Of a DNA stretch of 33,845 bases, positions 8,001 through 16,174 are shown in pieces. A model generated the notes under the pieces. That model was not told where the DNA came from and made no database searches. It was given only the letters and a program-made list of their open reading frames with translations. Where the stretch lies: the NCBI RefSeq assembly GCF_000348925.1, contig NZ_AODQ01000039.1:1-33845 (forward strand), given 5' to 3'. This DNA comes from Cesiribacter andamanensis AMV16 (GTDB lineage Bacteria; Bacteroidota; Bacteroidia; Cytophagales; Cyclobacteriaceae). The position numbers and the translations under genes are program-made. Position 1 is the stretch's first letter. Every line of letters begins with the position of its first letter.

Positions 8001-8879
8001 CTAATAGAGCATCATGCTCAGCACGCCGGCCAGCATGATCCACTTGCTAAAGCTGCTGAGCCAGGCAAATTCGGAGCGGCTATCTGCTACTGCCAGCCGG
8101 GCTGTGAAATAAACGATAGGTAAAATTAAGAGGAAAAATACGGATTTCAATAAGGCTTGCTCTACTTTTCCGGCCATGAGTACTAATAATAGTATAAGGC
8201 TGGCCAGCAGCAGGTATTGGATCCATTTGGTGCGGCGAATGCCCCAGACAATGGGCAGGGTCTTGCAGCCAAAGGCCAGGTCGCCGCGCAGGTCTTCCAT
8301 GTCTTTTACAATCTCCCGAACCAGGCTAAGTACAAAGGCAAAGAGCGCATAGGTGTAAATAAGATCGGTATTCTGCTGATAATAAAGTGCAACTACACAA
8401 ACGGTAAGGCCGGTGAGTACCGCCACACTAAAATTGCCCACAAAGGGCAGCCGCTTGAGCAGGTTGGAGTAGAGCCAGAGCCAGACCGCCGCCAGCAGGG
8501 TAAGCAGCCCCACCTCGGGCGAGAGCCAGAAGGCCATGCCAATGCCCAGAACGTTAAAGAGGGTATGCACGGCCATCACTACCCGGCGCTTGAGCACCTT
8601 GCCTACCACCACCCGGTCGGGTTTATTGATGTAGTCGATCTTTACATCGTAGTAATCATTGATGATGTAGCCGGCGGCGGCGATAAGGATGGTGGAGGAA
8701 GACAGCAAAAAAAGTTTGGGGCTGCTCAGGTAGCTGAACCAGTCGCTGCGGGGCCCCACCAGAAAAATGGCCGTCAGGTACTGCGTTAGCCCTACCAGGA
8801 GCAGGTTGGGAAAGCGGGTGATCAGCAGCAGGCCTGTAAAGGCTGACAGAAGGGGTCTGGAACTTAGGGATGCTTCCAT
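8001..8879 (-). CDS. UbiA-family membrane prenyltransferase
   Basis: A polytopic membrane enzyme of 292 residues that transfers a prenyl chain. The two metal-binding aspartate motifs are present: NDYYDVKID (74-82) and KDMEDLRGD (192-200), with about eight or nine membrane segments. Close homologues in Bacteroidota are usually named geranylgeranylglycerol-phosphate geranylgeranyltransferase, but the acceptor cannot be read from sequence. The frame is open back to 8987, but those 36 residues are polar and unlike the family, and the ATG at 8879 directly precedes the first membrane segment, so I start there. Confidence 0.9.
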   Translation of the reverse strand: MEASLSSRPLLSAFTGLLLITRFPNLLLVGLTQYLTAIFLVGPRSDWFSYLSSPKLFLLSSSTILIAAAGYIINDYYDVKIDYINKPDRVVVGKVLKRRVVMAVHTLFNVLGIGMAFWLSPEVGLLTLLAAVWLWLYSNLLKRLPFVGNFSVAVLTGLTVCVVALYYQQNTDLIYTYALFAFVLSLVREIVKDMEDLRGDLAFGCKTLPIVWGIRRTKWIQYLLLASLILLLVLMAGKVEQALLKSVFFLLILPIVYFTARLAVADSRSEFAWLSSFSKWIMLAGVLSMMLY

Positions 8880-9058
8880 GCTGGAATGCTGAAGGGGTGT
8901 TGCCAAGGGATTTTGGGTGCGGAGCAAAATAGCAGTGTCAAAAAATTGCCTGCGGGCAGCTGCCATAGCTCCTCTGTCTTTACGCATGCGGGCTGCCGCA
9001 AGTTTAGCTTAAAAGTACGGCAGAATGCAGTTTAATGTAGCGTTTGACATCCCCTTTT

Positions 9059-9844
9059 TTAGGGCTTCTTCCACTTCTGGATGTCGGCCGACAGCAGCCG
9101 GTAGAGCTCCAGCCAGGCAGGCTCGCCGAAGAGTTGCCGGAGGTGCTGCTCCATTACGGGGGCATCGCCACGCAGGGCAGGACCGGTCTGGGCGGCGGCA
9201 GGCCCCAGGCTGAGGGCTTTCTCCAGGGTTTCCCGGATGAGGGGGTCCAGCAGGGCAGCGGGCAGCTGGCTTTGCTGCAGCAGTTCATGGGCAATGCGCA
9301 GCAGGTGGTTGCTAAAATTTGAGGCAAAAACAGCTGCCAGGTGCAGCTGCCGGCGCTGCTGGGTGCTCATGGGTAGCGGCTGTGCGCCCAGGGCCCGTGC
9401 AGCGGCATCCAGCAGTTGCATGCTGGCATAATCTGCTGCCTCCAGGCAAATGGTAATTTGAGTAAAGTCTACCGGCTTCTCTTTGCTGAAGGTCTGCAGG
9501 GGGTAGAACACCCCTGTATGCCCAGCGGTTTTTTTAAGTATGTCCAGTGGCTGGCTGCCGGAAGTGTGTGCGAGCAGCGCTCCTGTGGGTAAAATCAGGT
9601 GGCGTACCAGCTCCTCAAGGGCGGCATCGGCAGCCGTAAGCAAAAACAGGCGGGAGGGGCTCTGGCTAAAATCAAGCGTATGCACCACCCGGGCAGCCGG
9701 CAGGCGCTCGGCCAGCTCCTGCGCCTGGCTGTGGCGGCGGCTCCAGATCTCGTTAATGGGATGGCCGGCGGCCGAGAGTCCCTGCGCCAGGTGCCAGCCT
9801 ACCCGGCCTGCACCAATAATGCTGATTCCGAATGTGTTCTCCAT
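9059..9844 (-). CDS. Rossmann-fold DUF2520 protein
   Basis: A 261-residue protein with an N-terminal NAD(P)-binding domain, glycine motif GAGRVG (11-16) on the first beta strand, and a C-terminal helical DUF2520 domain related to 6-phosphogluconate and ketopantoate dehydrogenase C-termini. It is probably an oxidoreductase of unknown substrate. In many Bacteroidota this family lies near ccm or prenyltransferase genes, as here. A hairpin followed by a T run ends a few bases before its start codon, so it may be partly insulated from ccmF upstream. Confidence 0.85.
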   Translation of the reverse strand: MENTFGISIIGAGRVGWHLAQGLSAAGHPINEIWSRRHSQAQELAERLPAARVVHTLDFSQSPSRLFLLTAADAALEELVRHLILPTGALLAHTSGSQPLDILKKTAGHTGVFYPLQTFSKEKPVDFTQITICLEAADYASMQLLDAAARALGAQPLPMSTQQRRQLHLAAVFASNFSNHLLRIAHELLQQSQLPAALLDPLIRETLEKALSLGPAAAQTGPALRGDAPVMEQHLRQLFGEPAWLELYRLLSADIQKWKKP

Positions 9845-9848
9845 ATCC

Positions 9849-9878
9849 CAAAAAGGAGAGAGCGGCCTGTGCCGCTCT
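9849..9878 (-). terminator. hairpin with T run after ccmF
   Basis: On the minus strand AGAGCGGC (9878-9871) pairs with GCCGCTCT (9866-9859) around a four-base loop, followed after CTCC by five Ts. The T run is offset from the stem, so this is a weak intrinsic terminator or attenuator between ccmF and the DUF2520 gene, ending only about four bases before that start codon. Confidence 0.45.
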
Positions 9879-9904
9879 ACTTTATAACTGTATCCTATAC
9901 ACGC

Positions 9905-12448
9905 TTATTCTACTCCCTTGCGCTGCAGCTGCCGGTACTCGGTAGTACGGCGCACAATGGCTATGCCAAAGCCGGCCACCAGCAGCAGGGTGCCAATCCA
10001 GAGGATGTTGATCAGCGGTTTCTCCATGGCCTTCAGAATGATGTAATCCTTCTGCGTATTGCTGGTGCTCAGGGTAATGCTGTCTTCTTCCGGATGAATG
10101 GCCATAAAGCCTACTTTCAGGGCCAGATCATTTACCACGGCCGGCAGGTTGCCGGTTGTTTTTTCTTCCATGCGCAGCACGTAGATGGGCTCGGCGGTAA
10201 ACTCGGCCCCCTGCTCGCCAAAGATGCGAATGCGGGCTTTTACGGCGATGTCCTTAGTGCCGAGTTGCAGGCCCTGTACCTGCTGCAGGGGTTGAAGGCC
10301 TTCCAGCACGGCTACGTAGTCATTGATGAAGAAACGATCGCCAATCTTCACCTTCTGTTCTTCGGGATCGCTCCACTTGATGGGTTCTTCCGGATCGGGC
10401 ACTACCGATACGTGGGTGTACAGGTCGCTGCGGATGCCTCTGAAAATATCAGGAGAGGCAATAAAGCCCATCTGTGGGTTTACCTGTGCCCGGGGATAAA
10501 GGGTGAATTTCTTGCCTTTTTCATCCGTATATTCTACGCGGTAATAGGTGTTTTCCGGATTGATGCGCACGGTATCCCCCTCGCCAAAGTACTTGCGGCC
10601 CCGGTGGTAGTAATCGCCGCGGGCCAGAAAGCGGTCGGGCTTTTCGGTAGGGTTGAGCAGTTGTTTGGGGATATAGCCGGGGGCATCAAAGGCCTCGTAA
10701 AACTGCCCCTTGTACACCAGCTGGTACTGCTGCATGGTTTGGGGTTCGTTCAGCCAGAGCAGCACGTTTTCCTGGTTTACCTCATCGCCAAACTCCCGGC
10801 TATACAGCAGGCCGGAGGTGTTTTGAGAGATTACCTTGGAGTAGCCGCTGGAGAAGAGAATGCCCAGCAGGATCATGGCTACCCCTATGTGCGCCACCGA
10901 GCCGCCGGCCAGCTTCAGATTGGTTTGCTTCAGGCCCAGAAGCACAAAGAAGTTAGACACCACCGCATAAATGGCCGCTACCAGCAGCACCAGGTAGGCA
11001 GGTTCCTTTACATCCAGCAGGATAAGCGCCAGCAGCGATACAATCAGCGCAACCACTACGGGCATTACCAGCGCCTTGCGCACCTTGGCTGCGTCCATCT
11101 TCTGCCACCAGAAGAACTGGGCCGTGCCCGACAGCAGGGCCAGGCACACAGCAAACCATAGCTGGAATTTGGTATAGAAGATCTCCGGATTGGCCGGCGG
11201 GGCCATGTTCAGTTCAATGCCAAACCAGCTGGCCACTGTATTGTAGACCGGTATGGAGGTGGGTACCAGTACCTGCAGCGCCATTAGCGCCAGCACGGTA
11301 GCCCCAATGAATATCCAGAACTCGCGGGAGTAGGCCGATACCTCACCCGTACTGGGCAGGTGCTTCCACTCCCGGATCAGCAGCGCTACGCTCAGGGCGG
11401 CAAAGGCCAGCATGTAAAGCAGCAGCTGGCCGGACAGGCCCAGGTCGGTAAAAGAGTGTACCGAGGAGTTGCCCAGAATGCCACTGCGGGTCAGGAAGGT
11501 GGAGTACAGGATCAGGATAAACATGAGGATGATGAACAGAATGGCCGCTTTTAGCGCTGTGCCATTCTTGCGGTACACCATCATCAGGTGAAGACCCCCC
11601 ACCAGCATCAGCCAGGGGATATAAACGGCATTCTCTACCGGATCCCAGTTCCAGTAGCCGCCAAAGTTAAGGGTTTCGTAGGCCCAGTAGGCGCCCATCA
11701 GAATGCCAAGGCCCAGGATAAGGGCGGCGGCAGAGGTCCAGGACAGGGCCGGGCGAATCCAGGCGCCATGCTCTTTTTTCCACAGGCCGGCTATGCAGTA
11801 GGCAAAGGGCACCAGCGTAAGGGCAAAGCCCAGAAAAAGGGTAGGCGGGTGGATCACCATCCAGTAGTTCTGCAGCAGGGGGTTGAGGCCGGTACCATCT
11901 TCAGGCACATAGTCGGGATTCAGGGCAAATACAGGGGTATCTACCATTACATCCCGCATCAGCATAAAGGGCGAGCTGCCGATCTTCAGGTCCAGGCCGG
12001 GAATAACCGTACCCAGGATCATGGAGGCCAGAAAGGCCTGCACAAAGGCAAAGACGGCCAGCACCGGGGCTTCCCAGCGGCCGGCATAGCGCATCAGGAT
12101 CAGGCCCAGAATGGCCTGCCAGAAGATCCAGACCAGAAAGCTGCCTTCCTGTCCTTCCCAGAAGCAGGAGATCATGTAATAGACCGGCAGGCTGCGGCTG
12201 GAGTGGCTCCAGGCGTAGTGGTACTCGAAGTAATGATTGTAAATGATGTAGAACAGGGAGGCGACCACGCCAAAAACCGCCAGGCTATGCAGGCCAAAGC
12301 CCAGGCGGCCAAGGGTTAGCCAGCGTTTGCCGGCCAGCAGTTCTCCCTTCTGGCTGGCCCAGTAGTAGTTCCAGGTGGCCCATAGGGCGCTCACAAAGGA
12401 GAGAATAACAAAGAAGTGGCCGGTCTGGCCAATCCACTCGTGTACCAT
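9905..12448 (-). CDS. ccmF: Cytochrome c maturation heme lyase subunit CcmF
   Basis: An 847-residue polytopic membrane protein of the CcmF/CcsA heme-handling family. It moves heme from CcmE to apocytochrome c on the outer face of the inner membrane. Seen are FWEGQEGSFLVW (96-107), MVIHPPTLFLGF (197-208) and the tryptophan-rich heme-binding WWD segment GGYWNWDPVENA (263-274), among about 14 membrane segments with a large periplasmic domain near the C-terminus. It begins three bases after ccmE. It is longer than the E. coli protein, as is common in Bacteroidota. Confidence 0.95.
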   Translation of the reverse strand: MVHEWIGQTGHFFVILSFVSALWATWNYYWASQKGELLAGKRWLTLGRLGFGLHSLAVFGVVASLFYIIYNHYFEYHYAWSHSSRSLPVYYMISCFWEGQEGSFLVWIFWQAILGLILMRYAGRWEAPVLAVFAFVQAFLASMILGTVIPGLDLKIGSSPFMLMRDVMVDTPVFALNPDYVPEDGTGLNPLLQNYWMVIHPPTLFLGFALTLVPFAYCIAGLWKKEHGAWIRPALSWTSAAALILGLGILMGAYWAYETLNFGGYWNWDPVENAVYIPWLMLVGGLHLMMVYRKNGTALKAAILFIILMFILILYSTFLTRSGILGNSSVHSFTDLGLSGQLLLYMLAFAALSVALLIREWKHLPSTGEVSAYSREFWIFIGATVLALMALQVLVPTSIPVYNTVASWFGIELNMAPPANPEIFYTKFQLWFAVCLALLSGTAQFFWWQKMDAAKVRKALVMPVVVALIVSLLALILLDVKEPAYLVLLVAAIYAVVSNFFVLLGLKQTNLKLAGGSVAHIGVAMILLGILFSSGYSKVISQNTSGLLYSREFGDEVNQENVLLWLNEPQTMQQYQLVYKGQFYEAFDAPGYIPKQLLNPTEKPDRFLARGDYYHRGRKYFGEGDTVRINPENTYYRVEYTDEKGKKFTLYPRAQVNPQMGFIASPDIFRGIRSDLYTHVSVVPDPEEPIKWSDPEEQKVKIGDRFFINDYVAVLEGLQPLQQVQGLQLGTKDIAVKARIRIFGEQGAEFTAEPIYVLRMEEKTTGNLPAVVNDLALKVGFMAIHPEEDSITLSTSNTQKDYIILKAMEKPLINILWIGTLLLVAGFGIAIVRRTTEYRQLQRKGVE

Positions 12449-12451
12449 TAT

Positions 12452-12877
12452 TTATTGGAACTGGGCTTGTTGAGAAGTAGGTTGGAGCTCGTTCTCCTGA
12501 TATTTAGAGGGGCATTTGAGCAGGATCTGCTTGGCCACAAAGGAATTGCCCTGGTAGCGGCCAATAACCACCACCTGCTCGGAGCGCAGAAAATCGGGCG
12601 GCATAGGCTCGTTATAACGGACCAGCTGCTCCCTGCCCTGCTCATCTACCATCAGAAAGGAGAAGGAAAGCTTGTCGGGCGAGGGGCTGATGCCCACTAC
12701 ATGGCCCTGTGGATCTTTTTTAAGGGTGCCTACTACGTGGATCTCCCGGCTATCGTTTACCGCCATGGCCTTGGCCTGCTCAAAGTTTACATAGGAGCTG
12801 GCATCGCCCGTGGTGGAGATGATGATGATCACCGCCACGGCGATCACCAGGATTCCCAGAATGTGCGAAAATTTCAT
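12452..12877 (-). CDS. ccmE: Heme chaperone CcmE, CxxxY type
   Basis: A 141-residue periplasmic heme chaperone with a single N-terminal membrane anchor (about 5-22) and an OB-fold beta barrel. E. coli CcmE binds heme covalently through a histidine in HDENY. This protein has C122-P-S-K-Y126 at that place, the CxxxY variant known from Desulfovibrio and archaeal Ccm systems that lack CcmG and CcmH. It lies between the ccmD-like gene and ccmF, three bases from the latter. Confidence 0.93.
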   Translation of the reverse strand: MKFSHILGILVIAVAVIIIISTTGDASSYVNFEQAKAMAVNDSREIHVVGTLKKDPQGHVVGISPSPDKLSFSFLMVDEQGREQLVRYNEPMPPDFLRSEQVVVIGRYQGNSFVAKQILLKCPSKYQENELQPTSQQAQFQ

Positions 12878-12922
12878 ACCATCAGTGTCTTTTGGAGTAA
12901 CAGCATTCTAGTCCCGAAAATT

Positions 12923-13240
12923 TCATCCGATCACCCGTTTGCCGGATTCTTTTTGCTGGGGCAGGCCATCCTGGGGCAGGCGATCCTGGCGCAGGGGGTG
13001 CTGGCCCAGCTGTTTTTCCAGCCGGCTCAGCCTGCGGTCGATTACCAGGGCATAAACCAGCAGGCCGCCCAGGATCAGCACGATAATGCCTACCACCACA
13101 TAGATCTTGCCATCGGCCCGAAACTGGTCGGCCATTTCTACCTGCTGGTTGGCATAGTCCTGCTGGGTTATTTCTTGTTTTTCCTGTGCCAGTACGCTCA
13201 GCGAGCAAAACAGGCAGAGGAGGATCAGTAGCTTGCGCAT
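12923..13240 (-). CDS. CcmD-family small membrane protein
   Basis: A 105-residue protein with a signal peptide (MRKLLILLCLFCSLSVLAQ), a short polar stretch, one membrane segment (IYVVVGIIVLILGGLLVYAL) and a basic cytoplasmic tail with RRLSRLEKQLGQ. This matches the alternative CcmD family of Bacteroidota, thought to help CcmC release heme-loaded CcmE. The start at 13240 gives a clean signal peptide. An earlier ATG at 13270 would overlap ccmC by 26 bases and put ten polar residues in front, so I reject it. The ending rich in P, Q and G looks disordered. Confidence 0.8.
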   Translation of the reverse strand: MRKLLILLCLFCSLSVLAQEKQEITQQDYANQQVEMADQFRADGKIYVVVGIIVLILGGLLVYALVIDRRLSRLEKQLGQHPLRQDRLPQDGLPQQKESGKRVIG

Positions 13241-13244
13241 ATTC

Positions 13245-13919
13245 TTAAAGGTTTTCTTCAAGTGTATCATGTAGCCGGCGCAGGCGCACCCGCAGGCTGG
13301 CCAGCCAGAGGCCTAAGAGAAACCAGCCGATGACGGCCGGGTAAAAGATGATTCTAAGTTTGCTGTCCAGGTCATAGGCATTAAAGCCCGGGTTGCCTCC
13401 ATTGCCCGGATGCAGTGAGCTGGTAAGCCGGGGCAGAATGAACAGCAGGGGTACCAGGGCCGCAAAGGCAAAGATGTTGTACACACTGCTGATGCGGGCC
13501 CGCTGGTGATCATCCTCAAAGGAGCTGCGCAGCACAAAGTAGGCCAGGTATATGAGCAGGCCAATGGCCGAGGCATTCTGCTTGGGATCGTTGCTCCAGT
13601 AATCGCCCCAGGTATAGTAGGCCCAGAACATGCCGCTGAGAATGCCCAGGATGCCAAACACCAGGCCGGCATTGGCCAGCTCTACGGCATGGCGGTCCAG
13701 CCGCAGCTCGCCGGTGCGCAGGTAGCGTACCGAGTAGATCACCGACAGCAGCAGCAGGCCCAGCATGCCAAACCACATGGGCACATGAAAGTGCAGCGCC
13801 CGGATGGTTTCATTGAGGATAGGCAGGCGGGGGGCATCCAGCAGCAGGCCGGCCGTAACCGTATAGAGCAGCAGGGCGGCTGCCAGTCCTTTCCACCACC
13901 AATGTGTTAACTTCTCCAT
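13245..13919 (-). CDS. ccmC: Heme exporter/transfer protein CcmC
   Basis: A 224-residue protein with six membrane segments and the WWD-type heme-binding segment WGDYWSNDPKQNAS at about 129-142. CcmC loads heme onto CcmE in the periplasm. Its start overlaps the end of ccmB by 13 bases and the ccmD-like gene follows four bases after its stop, so the order B-C-D-E-F is one transcript. Confidence 0.94.
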   Translation of the reverse strand: MEKLTHWWWKGLAAALLLYTVTAGLLLDAPRLPILNETIRALHFHVPMWFGMLGLLLLSVIYSVRYLRTGELRLDRHAVELANAGLVFGILGILSGMFWAYYTWGDYWSNDPKQNASAIGLLIYLAYFVLRSSFEDDHQRARISSVYNIFAFAALVPLLFILPRLTSSLHPGNGGNPGFNAYDLDSKLRIIFYPAVIGWFLLGLWLASLRVRLRRLHDTLEENL

Positions 13920-14575
13920 AGATAAGGAAAAAGCAGTAAAGAAACCGTTACAATAATGGCATTGATGGCCAGCAGCGTAAGCAGCTCATCAAGGCTCAGG
14001 CTGCGGTCCAGGCCATCCATGGCATTTTTTGCAATGCGGATTACCATCAGCAGCGTAGGTACAATAACCGGAAAGCCCAGCACGGCCATCAGGGTGCTGT
14101 TGTTGCCCGCTTTCTGGGCAATGCCCGAAATCATGGTAAAGGTAGCCGAAAAGCTCAGGGCTGCCAGCAGCATGGCCACAATAAATAAGCCGATATCCTG
14201 CACCGGATTGCCCAGCACAACGGAATAGAACAGCAGGCCAACGCCGGTAAGCAGCAGCATCAGCAACGCATTATACACGATTTTAGCCAGAATAATTCCC
14301 TGCGGTGAGGCCAGCATGTAGTAGTAGAGCTGCCGGCCTTCGGCCTCCTGCAGGAAGCTTTTGGCCACCGCATTTACGGCCGTAAAGAGCATGATGATCC
14401 AGAACAGGGCATTCCAGACCGGGGGGGTAAGCATGCCGCTGCGTACGCCAAAGCTCATGTAGCACACAATAACCGTGCTGGTCACATAGAGCAGCATGCC
14501 GTTAAAGGCATAGCGTTGCCGCCATTCCAGCAGTAATTCTTTGTGTAAAAGCGCCTTAACCTCCTGAAACAACAT
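13907..14575 (-). CDS. ccmB: Heme ABC transporter permease CcmB
   Basis: A 222-residue permease with six membrane segments and a family-like start (EVKALLHKELLLEWRQRYA). CcmB works with the ATPase CcmA to release heme-loaded CcmE from CcmC. CcmA, commonly encoded next to ccmB, is absent: the gene upstream on the same strand is a polysaccharide chain-length protein. A TATCTTTG promoter element lies 17 bases before the start codon, and an inverted repeat covers the start. Confidence 0.92.
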   Translation of the reverse strand: MLFQEVKALLHKELLLEWRQRYAFNGMLLYVTSTVIVCYMSFGVRSGMLTPPVWNALFWIIMLFTAVNAVAKSFLQEAEGRQLYYYMLASPQGIILAKIVYNALLMLLLTGVGLLFYSVVLGNPVQDIGLFIVAMLLAALSFSATFTMISGIAQKAGNNSTLMAVLGFPVIVPTLLMVIRIAKNAMDGLDRSLSLDELLTLLAINAIIVTVSLLLFPYLWRS

Positions 14576-14648
14576 GTTCCTGATTTTGCCGCAAAGATAC
14601 GACCCAAAGCTGGGGAATACTATTTTGCCAGGCGAAAATCAGGAACAT
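14573..14648 (-). repeat. inverted repeat over the ccmB start codon
   Basis: The arms are 14573-14590 and 14631-14648. One is the reverse complement of the other over 17 of 18 positions, with one extra base. Read along the minus strand, the downstream arm ends with the ccmB ATG (14575-14573), so in a transcript entering from the wzz-like gene the start codon would be paired. The ccmB promoter element lies in the loop, so transcripts starting there lack the upstream arm. Confidence 0.7.
14592..14599 (-). promoter_or_regulatory. -7 promoter element before ccmB
   Basis: The minus strand reads TATCTTTG, an exact TAnnTTTG match. Transcription would begin near 14586, giving a leader of about a dozen bases before the ccmB ATG. 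No good -33 element is obvious. Confidence 0.5.
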
Positions 14649-14676
14649 ATACAGTAAGCCAGGGGGGTGGCCTGCT

Positions 14677-15738
14677 TTATGCAAAGGTTTTGCGAGCCTC
14701 GTGCAGACGTTCGTAGCGGTTCAGTGCCTGGTTGATGCCAATCAGGAAAATAATAAGATACGCACTGGCAAGGCCAAGCGCAGCGCCAAGTAATAGCTGT
14801 CCTTTCAAGGAAAGGCTGGCGGGATTGCCATAGGGGGTAAAGCCGGTTACAACTTCCAGGGCTCGGTTAAGTTCCAGCTTTTTGGTAGTAGCCATCACTT
14901 CCCGCGACAAGTTGATGTCCTGCATATACACATTTAGGGGGTCGCTGGCCGATTCCGGATTACCAAAGACTACATTGTTAGAGCCGGTGCGACCTGTTTC
15001 GCTGATACTACGGTAGAAATCTGCCTGTATGCTTTTTAAGCGATCTAGCTGTTCCTGCTCTTTCAGAAGCTTAGTACGGAAAGCAGTAAGGTTTTCCTGT
15101 TCAATGTCGATGCGGCGCTTGATATAGTCGTTTTCCTGTAAATAGTGCTGTAGGCCCAGTTCCAGGGCATCCAAGAAAGCAATATCATAGACCGTAACAA
15201 CAATTCTGAAATTATAGAAGGTGTTGGTGAGCCTCTCCCGGAGGGCCTCCATTTGGGCAGGATTCAGCTTGGTAGTACCGTTTTGTTCTATGAGCTGCAG
15301 CAGGCCCTGCATCTCTACGATATCCTCACTGGTAGTAACCGGCATACTGGTAATAGTGCGAATAGAAGCCGCCTGCTGTGGAGACAGTTTTAGTTTCTGC
15401 GCCAGGAGCTCGGTATTTCCTTCTTCCGCCAGCTGGTTAAGCTCCAGAATGGACGTATTCAGCATTTCAGCGCTGTAGAAGCGGGAACTAAGAATCAGTT
15501 GGGAAGAATAATGCGGCTCAAAAGACCGGTAGCTCAAATAGCCGGCTATAGTGCCCAGCGCCATAAAGGAAAGCAAGAGCCATGCATTGTTACGGGTAGT
15601 GCGCCGTAATCGCACAATTGCTACTATCAGCGAAGTGATGAACCTGGTAAATAAGCGCCCAAGGGCAGCAGCCAACTCCCGTAAATCAATCTCTCCGGCA
15701 CCGGCAGCATTCTTCTGGGAAGGGGTAGTTTCTTGCAT
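14677..15738 (-). CDS. Wzz-like polysaccharide chain-length protein
   Basis: A 353-residue protein with the polysaccharide co-polymerase layout: cytoplasmic N-terminus, membrane segment at about 52-70, long periplasmic helical domain with coiled-coil character (DIEQENLTAFRTKLLKEQEQ), second membrane segment near 315-335 and a short basic tail. It would set the chain length of the polymer made by the adjacent locus. No tyrosine kinase domain is fused at the C-terminus, so it is not a Wzc. It is transcribed away from the rest of the locus across a 130-bp intergenic region. Confidence 0.85.
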   Translation of the reverse strand: MQETTPSQKNAAGAGEIDLRELAAALGRLFTRFITSLIVAIVRLRRTTRNNAWLLLSFMALGTIAGYLSYRSFEPHYSSQLILSSRFYSAEMLNTSILELNQLAEEGNTELLAQKLKLSPQQAASIRTITSMPVTTSEDIVEMQGLLQLIEQNGTTKLNPAQMEALRERLTNTFYNFRIVVTVYDIAFLDALELGLQHYLQENDYIKRRIDIEQENLTAFRTKLLKEQEQLDRLKSIQADFYRSISETGRTGSNNVVFGNPESASDPLNVYMQDINLSREVMATTKKLELNRALEVVTGFTPYGNPASLSLKGQLLLGAALGLASAYLIIFLIGINQALNRYERLHEARKTFA

Positions 15739-15838
15739 GATTACTTTTTGGGAGCGCTAATTTAAGGAGTTTAAAGCATTTATAATCAAGATGTAAGTAT
15801 TTATAAGGATCAGCAGAATTTTTGGATATAACATTGTT

Positions 15839-15846
15839 TAGTTTTG
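15839..15846 (+). promoter_or_regulatory. -7 promoter element of the polysaccharide operon
   Basis: TAGTTTTG matches TAnnTTTG. A TTTG at 15821-15824 could be the -33 element, though the spacing is a little short. Transcription would begin near 15852, just before the epimerase remnant. It is the only exact match on this strand in the divergent region between the wzz-like gene and the remnant. Confidence 0.45.
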
Positions 15847-15868
15847 TTCGCTGAACAGTTTTTAAGAA

Positions 15869-16174
15869 ATGTCTGAGCGGAAGGAATTAATTATTACAGG
15901 AGCAGCTGGTTATACCAGATTTCATATAGCACGTCTTTTGCAAAGGAAGAGAGATGAAGTTTTGGGAATCGGTAATGTTAGTGATGGTTGTGGCTTCCTC
16001 CCCATACAGTCTGACAATCCATATGTCTATAGCACAGATGGGGAGGATCTGATGGGTTGTAGCGAGGGTAAGTCTACTACATCAGAAGAAGAGGGGAGAA
16101 ATTTATCACCTGGCACAGTGTCTATAACACTGTATAATAGCGCATCAGTTATAGCCAGGTTCGCAAGTGTATGA
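15869..16174 (+). pseudogene. NAD-dependent epimerase/dehydratase remnant
   Basis: An open frame of 101 residues. The first 40 clearly resemble the N-terminus of extended short-chain dehydrogenase nucleotide-sugar epimerases (ELIITGAAGYTRFHIARLL, then DEVLGIGNVSDG), which usually exceed 300 residues. The family's TGxxGxxG reads TGAAGYTR, losing the third glycine, and the acidic residue after the second strand (G-I-D-N) is G-I-G-N, so NAD binding should be lost. The remaining 60 residues match nothing I recognise. The stop overlaps the flippase start as ATGA, and a promoter element lies just upstream. It looks like the decayed first gene of the operon after an internal deletion. Confidence 0.7.

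Noticed and set aside
8880-9058. N-terminal extension of the UbiA-like protein, or a small gene in the gap
   Set aside because: The 36 extra residues are polar and unlike the family, and no promoter match or other convincing frame was found. I see nothing further in this gap.
9599-11161. 520-codon rightward open frame
   Set aside because: It is antisense to the DUF2520 gene and ccmF, whose products have clear family motifs; its translation matches nothing I recognise.
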